A stretch of DNA of 15,617 nucleotides from Sphingobacteriia bacterium (lineage in GTDB: Bacteria > Bacteroidota > Bacteroidia > UBA7662): NCBI GenBank assembly GCA_009926245.1, contig RFPG01000004.1, positions 1-15,617 on the forward strand. Reading direction: 5' to 3'. This document shows positions 7,885 through 12,738 of this stretch, in pieces. The notes beneath the pieces are model-generated. The model was not told where the DNA came from. It made no database searches and worked only from the letters and a program-made list of their open reading frames with translations. Within the stretch, counting starts at the first letter, position 1. Every line of letters begins with the position of its first letter. Made by a program: the position numbers and the translations under genes.

Positions 7885-8820
7885 TCAGATAGCCACCGAC
7901 ATCCCGGCGGCATAGGCTTCCACCCGCTCAATCAGTTCCTTGAAATCCTTGACAAGAACCAGGGGTCTTTCCCAGCGGACCTGGCCTTCGGCTAGCACGG
8001 CCAAGGGCCCGGTCACGAGGTGGGTGCAGCGGGGAAAATCCTGCCTGATTCGGGCCAAATAATCAGCCACCGAATCCTGTGCCAAAGAGGATGTCATCGA
8101 AAAAAGGGTGAAATCAGGCCGGTATTGCTGGTCCAAGATAAATAAATCTGGATAAGGCACATTGGCCCCAATATAGGCCACTTGCTGACCGCGGGCCTTG
8201 AGGAGATAGGATGCAAAGAGTAAGCCCAATTCATGAAACTCGCCCTCCGGCAAGTACAACAGGTATCGCCGTGCGCTACGGCCTGGGCCTGATGATGGGC
8301 CGGGTCCCGCCTCTTCAGCCAAGCGATCAATGGCCACGATTAACTTTTGGCGGATAATATTGGTAATAAAATGCTCGTGCGCCGGATTGATAGACCCTGT
8401 TTGCCAGAGAATCCCAATGCGTCGGAAGAAAGGAAAAATCAAATTCATCATGGCCTCTTCGACCCCGCATTGTTCAAAGGCCCGGGTTAAGAGCCGTTGA
8501 AAAGACGGTTCGTCCAAGCTGATCATGGCCAAGGTGAGGGCCTCCAGGCGTTCGTCCAAAGGCAGGGGACCCAATTCCTGATGCAAAACGGCCTGATGCA
8601 GGTCCTCCGCACTCATTTGGGCCAGGTGGGAAATTTTGGCTCCTTGGCGCATCAAGGCGGCTATTCCGAGGAGCTTGCGAAGATCATCTTGATCGTAGTA
8701 ACGAATGTTGGTGGTGCTGCGCTTGGGCTCTACCAGGTTGTACCGAGTCTCCCACATCCGCAGGGTAGCGGCTTTGATGCCCGTCAGGGCTTCCATGTCT
8801 TTGATTGAAAAACGGTCCAT
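7885..8820 (-). CDS. carH: MerR-family regulator with B12-binding domain, CarH-type photoreceptor
   Basis: The 311-residue protein has three parts. Residues about 3-72 are a MerR winged helix (SIKDMEALTGIKAATLRMWETRY, given here in pieces: ALTGIKAATLRMWE; IRYYDQDDLRKL). Next is a helical bundle with the diagnostic W-x9-EH motif: W139, nine residues, then E149-H150. Last is a cobalamin-binding fold with E-x-H-x-x-G at E194-H196-G199 (PEGEFHELG). These two motifs define CarH, where adenosylcobalamin holds a DNA-bound tetramer in the dark and light breaks it, releasing carotenoid genes. The histidine equivalent to the lower axial ligand is H196 by motif position. ATG 8820 (MDRFSIKD) is chosen over a TTG at 8868. 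It lies directly upstream of crtZ, matching the expected target. Light response itself is inferred. Confidence 0.9.
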   Translation of the reverse strand: MDRFSIKDMEALTGIKAATLRMWETRYNLVEPKRSTTNIRYYDQDDLRKLLGIAALMRQGAKISHLAQMSAEDLHQAVLHQELGPLPLDERLEALTLAMISLDEPSFQRLLTRAFEQCGVEEAMMNLIFPFFRRIGILWQTGSINPAHEHFITNIIRQKLIVAIDRLAEEAGPGPSSGPGRSARRYLLYLPEGEFHELGLLFASYLLKARGQQVAYIGANVPYPDLFILDQQYRPDFTLFSMTSSLAQDSVADYLARIRQDFPRCTHLVTGPLAVLAEGQVRWERPLVLVKDFKELIERVEAYAAGMSVAI

Positions 8821-8916
8821 TTCCAAAGTACCAACACCATGGATGGCAAAATGTTTACACGAGGGCAAACCCTAATTCAAGGGGTTGTTGGTAATATTGC
8901 AGGGCAAATACGCTTT
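8821..8916. promoter_or_regulatory. Divergent control region between carH and the membrane-anchored unknown
   Basis: This 96-bp gap is the longest gene-free stretch in the window. It holds a perfect 8-bp inverted repeat, TACCAACA (8829-8836) and TGTTGGTA (8886-8893). It also holds three direct copies of GGCAAA at 8845-8850, 8864-8869 and 8903-8908. Their spacing is 19 and 39 bases, near multiples of two helical turns. TAATATTG at 8892-8899 matches five of the six fixed bases of the -7 box, pointing toward the plus-strand gene. No perfect -7 box faces carH. Because CarH proteins usually bind their own upstream region, these repeats are operator candidates, but the match to any known CarH site is not established. 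Confidence 0.45.
8829..8893. repeat. 8-bp inverted repeat framing the carH divergent region
   Basis: The arms are TACCAACA (8829-8836) and TGTTGGTA (8886-8893), perfect over eight bases with 49 bases between them. The centre is about base 8861, close to the middle of the gap. The left arm is nine bases upstream of the carH ATG and the right arm overlaps the weak -7-like box of the opposite gene, so one bound complex could cover both promoters. Confidence 0.45.
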
Positions 8917-9453
8917 ATGAATCTCCAAAACATCCTCAAACTCGTACTTCTGGGTCTGATTGTTTGGCTCACCTACGAAACCATCGAAACCGTGGCCAAA
9001 CCTTTGCGTTTTGAAAAGGAGCGGGACCGCCGCTATGCAGCCGTCATTGAGCGGCTCAAGCAAATCCGTACAGCCCAAGTTACGTACCGAGAAAACAAGG
9101 GTGAATTTGCGGATACGTGGGATAAACTCCTTGATTACACCAAGAACGGGAAAATGAAAATCACCAAAGTCATCGGCAACCCCGATGACTCGGCGGATAT
9201 CCGTCGAGGAATCCGTTACGAGACCCTGTTGATCTCGGTGGCCGATTCGCTTTTCAAAAACTATCCCATTGACTCTTTGCCCTTCGTTCCCTACGCCGAT
9301 ACCGCTCGTTTTATCCTTCGGGCTGGCAAGGTCAAGAAAAGCAATCTCGAGCTCAACGTTTTTGAGGTGGAAGATTCCGCACCCTTTGACACCCGCAAAG
9401 TCCTGAAGGTCGGCTCCATGGTCGACGCGAATTTGAGCGGTAACTGGGAATAA
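8917..9453 (+). CDS. Conserved Bacteroidota membrane-anchored protein of unknown function (GNWE tail)
   Basis: The 178-residue protein starts at ATG 8917 with MNLQNILKLVLLGLIVWL, a single membrane anchor at about residues 5-22. It continues with a charged helix (RFEKERDRRYAAVIERLKQ) and IRTAQVTYRENKGEFADTWD. The region from the anchor through YRENKGEF resembles the layout of pseudopilins: hydrophobic N-terminal helix, helix extension, then a small soluble domain. I see no prepilin peptidase site. VADSLF, YPIDSLPFVPYA and the terminal GNWE resemble, from memory, a conserved unnamed family seen in Bacteroides and relatives. The residues are probably exposed to the periplasm. It starts a plus-strand run with DUF3822-like, rsmD and coaD, and diverges from carH. 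An upstream TTG-started frame at 8839 is less likely. Function is unknown. Confidence 0.75.
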   Translation: MNLQNILKLVLLGLIVWLTYETIETVAKPLRFEKERDRRYAAVIERLKQIRTAQVTYRENKGEFADTWDKLLDYTKNGKMKITKVIGNPDDSADIRRGIRYETLLISVADSLFKNYPIDSLPFVPYADTARFILRAGKVKKSNLELNVFEVEDSAPFDTRKVLKVGSMVDANLSGNWE

Positions 9454-9464
9454 GCCCTTTTTGG

Positions 9465-10352
9465 TTGGCGGAACACCCTCCCTCCCTTCCGCATCCACGT
9501 CTTTGGGGACTGGATGATGAATTGTACGCCGGTCCCCCTTGGCAACGATTGGAATTACCCCCTCAGGGGCTCCTTCTACCCGAATCACTCCGCGCTTATC
9601 GGTCCTCTGAAACCAAGGAGGCGCAGCAGGAACGGGATAACCCCCGCCCTGAACAGGCCTTGGCCTACTTGCAGGCGTTGCTTCAACAAGTACCTTCATG
9701 GGAGTCCTGGGTTGCGGATTTTCCTCGCAGTACCTGGATGCCCCTCGGGCTGGTTTCGGAATGGGGTTGGGGAAACGGGCGCAAAGGCTTGATCCAAGAC
9801 CCCGAACGGGTCCCCGGTCTTTTGCCCCTCTTTGAATCGGTTTGCGGTCCAATGGCAGGCGAAGCGCTGGGATGGCAGGCATGGCCAGCCTTTCAAGCGG
9901 TCCAAATCTTTGCCTTGCCCCAAGCCTGGCAACAGGCCTGGGCCCAGAATACGAACTTGGGTCCCTTGTACAGTTCCTCGGCGCTATGGACGGTTTTCTG
10001 GCAGCATCAAATGGCCGCCTTGGATACCAAATCCCGGCACATCGCCCTGCTCATTGGTCATCGGGATGCCTCCATCTGGGTCATGGAACCCCATAAACTT
10101 TGCCATCACGGTCGCTACCTCATCAGCAATCCGCTCGATCTCCTCTTTCACTTGCTGCGTCAAAAAGAAGAGCACGGGGCGAGGACATTGCATTTGGCAG
10201 GGCGTTTAAGCGAGGACCCCGAGCTACGTTCCGCTTTGGAAATCGCCTTTGAACAAGTTTTGGTGGTGGGAGACGAAGGAGCGAGTGACGGCATGGACCG
10301 GCTGGGATGCCTCCAAGAAGGCCTGCGACTTTGGCAGGCGGCCTGCGAATGA
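9465..10352 (+). CDS. DUF3822-like protein
   Basis: The 295-residue protein is soluble, rich in Leu, Trp and Gln, and lacks a signal or membrane helix. The most recognisable part is about residues 186-232 (LDTKSRHIALLIGHRDASIW... then GRYLISNPLDLLFHLLR). This resembles the region of DUF3822 proteins where a strand pair like that of actin-fold proteins is followed by a 'D-LYYLL' helix. DUF3822 commonly precedes RsmD in Bacteroidota genomes, from recollection, and here its stop overlaps the rsmD start (ATGA at 10349-10352). The frame opens only with TTG at 9465: the in-frame stop upstream is at 9441 and no ATG occurs before codon 92, so a TTG start is nearly forced. It follows the previous gene by 11 bp. 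The family's function is unknown and my assignment is moderate. Confidence 0.65.
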   Translation: MAEHPPSLPHPRLWGLDDELYAGPPWQRLELPPQGLLLPESLRAYRSSETKEAQQERDNPRPEQALAYLQALLQQVPSWESWVADFPRSTWMPLGLVSEWGWGNGRKGLIQDPERVPGLLPLFESVCGPMAGEALGWQAWPAFQAVQIFALPQAWQQAWAQNTNLGPLYSSSALWTVFWQHQMAALDTKSRHIALLIGHRDASIWVMEPHKLCHHGRYLISNPLDLLFHLLRQKEEHGARTLHLAGRLSEDPELRSALEIAFEQVLVVGDEGASDGMDRLGCLQEGLRLWQAACE

Positions 10353-10906
10353 TGAATAAAGGCCGTAGACATCCCATCGTCGGTGCGAAGTCCAACGAAT
10401 GGGTGGTCCGGCCGACAACGGCCAAGGCGGTGATGGGCCTGGTCAATCATCTGAATACGCGATTGGACTGGAGTGAAACCGATGTTCTGGACCTTTTTGC
10501 GGGCACAGGTGGCCTGGGATTGGCCTGCCTGAAGCGGGGCGCCCGTCGATTGATGAGCGTGGACTGCCATCCAGCAGCCCTTCGTCATCTCAAAAGCCTG
10601 CGCGATGGTTCAAGCGACCCGCGTTGGAGCATCGTTCATGCGGACCTCCTCGCGTCCAATGATCGTCCGCTATCCTTAACCAGTCTGGGTGGACAGCCCT
10701 TTGGATTGATTTTGGCCGACCCTCCCTACGGGGATGCCCGTCAAGAGGGTTTGGTGGAGCGTATTTTGGACGGGGGACTGCTGATTTCCGGTGGATTGCT
10801 GGTCGTTGAGCATGCACTTACCTACCGACGTTTTAGCCTTCGCCACCAGGCACAGCATGAACTAATTTACGGTCTCAGCCGTTTTTGTATTTTTGAAAAC
10901 GGTTAA
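10349..10906 (+). CDS. rsmD: RsmD-type 16S rRNA (guanine-966-N2) methyltransferase
   Basis: The 185-residue enzyme methylates the N2 of a guanine in the 16S rRNA of the small subunit using S-adenosylmethionine. The VRPTT block (20-24) is the family's substrate-side motif. VLDLFAGTG (46-54) binds the cofactor, VDCHP (71-75) is the acidic loop binding the ribose, and LADPPYGD (122-129) is the N2-methyltransferase catalytic motif, with DPPY at 124-127. The N-terminus has GRRHPIVGAKSN where most RsmD proteins have RIIGGKxRGRxL, so that segment is shortened or diverged. ATG 10349 overlaps the DUF3822-like stop by four bases (ATGA), indicating translational coupling. coaD follows after 52 bp, the usual rsmD-coaD neighbourhood. 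An exact target base is inferred from the family. Confidence 0.9.
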   Translation: MMNKGRRHPIVGAKSNEWVVRPTTAKAVMGLVNHLNTRLDWSETDVLDLFAGTGGLGLACLKRGARRLMSVDCHPAALRHLKSLRDGSSDPRWSIVHADLLASNDRPLSLTSLGGQPFGLILADPPYGDARQEGLVERILDGGLLISGGLLVVEHALTYRRFSLRHQAQHELIYGLSRFCIFENG

Positions 10907-10958
10907 GCCCGGGAATACCGCCTCCTCCCCACGTCGTAGAACCCTACCCACTTCCCTC

Positions 10959-11450
10959 ATGAGCCCTCGCACCGCCTTGTTTCCCGGGTCCTTTGATCCC
11001 ATTACCTTGGGGCATTTGGACCTCATCCAGCGTTCCCTCCAGCATTTTGACCGAATGGTGGTCGCGGTTGGGCATAACAGCGACAAAAAATACCTTTTTG
11101 ACCTAACCACCCGATTGCGGTGGTTGCAGGAATTGCTGGCGGGAGATAGCCGAATCCAGGTCCTGACCTACGAAGATTTGACAGCTCGTTTTTGTCAGGA
11201 AATCGGAGCCTCGTTCATCGTACGGGGCCTTCGCAACACCCTCGATTTCGAAAGTGAAAAAAGTATCGCCCAGTTAAACCGCGATCTTTTTGGGGTTGAG
11301 ACGTTTTTTTTGGTCTGCGACCCGGGATTGCAAGCGGTTTCTTCCTCGGTGGTCCGCGATATTGTATTGCACGGGGGCAATCCGGCGCCCTTGGTCCCCG
11401 CCGTTGTCGCCAGGGGTATCTCGGCCCTCAAAACCGACCCAAGCCTTTGA
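10959..11450 (+). CDS. coaD: Pantetheine-phosphate adenylyltransferase
   Basis: The 163-residue enzyme joins ATP and 4'-phosphopantetheine to form dephospho-CoA, the fourth step of CoA synthesis from pantothenate. The nucleotidyltransferase signature is intact: FPGSFDPITLGH (8-19) includes the T/HxGH motif at T16-H19. RGLRN (89-93) contacts phosphopantetheine or ATP phosphates, and SSSVVR (128-133) is the family's ISSTxxR-like signature. Length is normal (159-165). I chose ATG 10959 (MSPRTALFPG); the region before it is pyrimidine-rich with no Shine-Dalgarno sequence, and an in-frame earlier ATG at 10893 overlaps rsmD and adds a tail unlike the family. The last 23 bp overlap the end of the convergent NUDIX gene and contain the interleaved inverted repeats. 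Confidence 0.96.
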   Translation: MSPRTALFPGSFDPITLGHLDLIQRSLQHFDRMVVAVGHNSDKKYLFDLTTRLRWLQELLAGDSRIQVLTYEDLTARFCQEIGASFIVRGLRNTLDFESEKSIAQLNRDLFGVETFFLVCDPGLQAVSSSVVRDIVLHGGNPAPLVPAVVARGISALKTDPSL

Positions 11451-11465
11451 GGTATCCCGGGTCGG
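11426..11465. repeat. Interleaved inverted repeats (pseudoknot-like) at the coaD/NUDIX tail overlap
   Basis: Arm A is CCTCAAA (11426-11432), arm B is CCGACCC (11434-11440), A' is TTTGAGG (11446-11452) and B' is GGGTCGG (11459-11465). Each pair is a perfect 7-bp complement. The order A-B-A'-B' is that of an H-type pseudoknot, or of two mutually exclusive hairpins, in RNA from either strand. The element spans the last codons and stop of both genes. Whether it terminates transcription or protects 3' ends cannot be told from sequence. Confidence 0.4.
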
Positions 11466-12084
11466 CCTCTTGCAGCAGGCTACGGACCGAAGGGTAGGTC
11501 CCTGGCAACGCAACCGATTGCACTTCCTCGGGTGACATCCAGCGGACTTCGGTAATACCTTCCTCGATTTGGGGATGGAGCTGCTGATTGCGATCCTTGG
11601 GACAGGTCATCGTGAACCAATGGCTCCGCTTCCAGGCGACGCGACCTTTGTATAGATACAAATGATTGGTCTCCAATTTGTTATAGGAATCCAACGATGT
11701 CAAATCAACCAACCCACATTCCTCAACACATTCCCGGATGGCCGTTTCCAACATGGTTTCGCCGGGCTCTGCTTTGCCCTTGGGCAGATCCCATCGACCG
11801 TGTCGAAGAATCCATAACATCTGATTTTCACTATAGATCAGCCCCCCACCGGCCTCCAGCAACCAACAACGTTGCAACAAGTCGGCCCACATTCCTTCTT
11901 GATCTTCCGTAACCACATCGCGGGTAGCCCAAAAACCAGAAGATTGGTTGGTTTTTTCTTGGCTGTGCAGGATGCTTTGGATTCCATTCCAAACCTCTTC
12001 AACCGACTGAATGGCCTCTCCGGGTCGGGGGGCTCGAAGTTCAAAAGGAACGTCCTGGCAAAAAAACAAGTAATTTTGGGGCAT
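11428..12084 (-). CDS. NUDIX hydrolase with an N-terminal extension
   Basis: The 218-residue protein hydrolyses a nucleoside diphosphate linked to another group; the substrate is unknown. The Nudix box is complete at residues 103-125: G-x5-E-x7-REC-x-EE-x-GL (GKAEPGE, then REC, VEECGL), preceded by WDLPKGK, the common WxLPKG lead-in. About 75 residues lie before the Nudix fold (MPQNYLFFCQDVPFEL onward); I do not recognise a domain in them. A long N-terminal part of this type occurs in several Bacteroidota NUDIX proteins near coaD and pyrE, from recollection. ATG 12084 is chosen over an upstream non-ATG codon at 12195. Its start shares bases CATG with pyrE on the other strand. Its end overlaps coaD by 23 bp. 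Confidence 0.9.
   Translation of the reverse strand: MPQNYLFFCQDVPFELRAPRPGEAIQSVEEVWNGIQSILHSQEKTNQSSGFWATRDVVTEDQEGMWADLLQRCWLLEAGGGLIYSENQMLWILRHGRWDLPKGKAEPGETMLETAIRECVEECGLVDLTSLDSYNKLETNHLYLYKGRVAWKRSHWFTMTCPKDRNQQLHPQIEEGITEVRWMSPEEVQSVALPGTYPSVRSLLQEADPGYLKGLGRF
12071..12078 (+). promoter_or_regulatory. Candidate -7 box for pyrE
   Basis: TAATTTTG is a perfect TAnnTTTG match, four bases (gggc) before the ATG at 12083. This is the same box and spacing as found before the DUF4271 gene, and it predicts transcription beginning at or beside the start codon. It lies inside the first codons of the divergent NUDIX gene. No TTG -33 element is seen at the usual distance. Confidence 0.42.
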
Positions 12085-12736
12085 GGAAATGAAAGAAAAC
12101 GCTTTGGCTGTTGCGAAGATATTGTTGGAAACCAAAGCTGTAAAGTTTTCCCCTTCCCAACCTTTTCGGTGGGCTTCGGGTTGGTTGTCGCCCATCTATT
12201 GCGATAACAGGGTCACTTTATCCTATCCCAAATACCGAACCTTCATCCGGCAGCAATTGGCCGATCGAATAACCGCCTCCTTCGGTCGCTGTGATTTGAT
12301 CACCGGAGTGGCCACCGCCGGCATTCCCCAAGGGGTGCTGGTAGCCGAGCAATTGGGTCTGCCTTTTGCATACGTTCGAGCCAAAGCCAAGGATCACGGC
12401 ACCCGCAGTCTTGTTGAAGGCCGAGCCGAACCCGGGTCCCGGACGGTCCTGATTGAAGATTTAATTTCCACCGGACAAAGCTCCCTGCAAGCGGCCGAAA
12501 CATTGCGCAACGAGGGTCTGGATGTTTTGTGTGTTATGAGTGTTTTTACCTATGGTTTCCCCCTTGCCGACCAGCGCTTTGAGGAGGCTGGTTTTCGCTC
12601 CATCAGCCTTTGTACCTATACGGATCTCTTGGAGGCTGCACTTGCCCAGGGCTACCTCACGGCAGATGACATCAGCTCCCTGGAGGCTTGGCGATCCCAG
12701 CCCGAATCCTGGACCCCATCATCCCCAACTTCCTAA
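12083..12736 (+). CDS. pyrE: Orotate phosphoribosyltransferase
   Basis: The 217-residue enzyme transfers orotate onto PRPP to give orotidine monophosphate in UMP synthesis. Landmarks are LLETKAVKFSPSQPFRWASGW (in part: SPSQPFRWASG, 24-33), PIYCDNR (37-43), DLITGVATAGIPQG (71-84), VRAKAKDHG (98-106, catalytic-loop lysines) and the PRPP motif VLIEDLISTG (122-131). Length is normal. The start at 12083 gives MEMKEN; ATG 12089 is an alternative. I prefer 12083 because a -7 box ends four bases before it. GH3 follows two bases after its stop, so the pair is clearly coupled. pyrR and pyrB lie 2.3 kb further downstream in a separate run. The PRPP loop and orotate segments look intact. Confidence 0.96.
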   Translation: MEMKENALAVAKILLETKAVKFSPSQPFRWASGWLSPIYCDNRVTLSYPKYRTFIRQQLADRITASFGRCDLITGVATAGIPQGVLVAEQLGLPFAYVRAKAKDHGTRSLVEGRAEPGSRTVLIEDLISTGQSSLQAAETLRNEGLDVLCVMSVFTYGFPLADQRFEEAGFRSISLCTYTDLLEAALAQGYLTADDISSLEAWRSQPESWTPSSPTS

Positions 12737-12738
12737 AA

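Noticed and set aside
7863..7931. Longer crtZ that overlaps the carH end
   Set aside because: The extra 23 residues are unlike CrtZ; the family N-terminus begins at the ATG at 7862 or two codons later.
8872..8880. TAGGGTTTG-like promoter facing carH
   Set aside because: It has three rather than two bases between TA and TTTG, so it is not a -7 consensus box. A second near-match TACTTTG close to the ATG is one base short.
9280..9300. A further TTTGCC copy outside the carH control region
   Set aside because: It lies inside the coding sequence of the membrane-anchored unknown and shows how often six-base copies occur by chance; it tempers the operator idea.
8872..9882. 336-codon open frame on the minus strand
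   Set aside because: It lies antisense to two convincingly conserved plus-strand genes, is rich in Pro, Arg and Gly, and shows no family motif. It is a shadow frame.
10893..10958. Longer coaD starting at ATG 10893
   Set aside because: The added 22 residues overlap rsmD and are not part of the CoaD fold, which begins just before PGSFDP.
12688..12738. GH3 start at 12688 inside pyrE
   Set aside because: The ATG at 12739 follows the pyrE stop by two bases and matches the usual family start.
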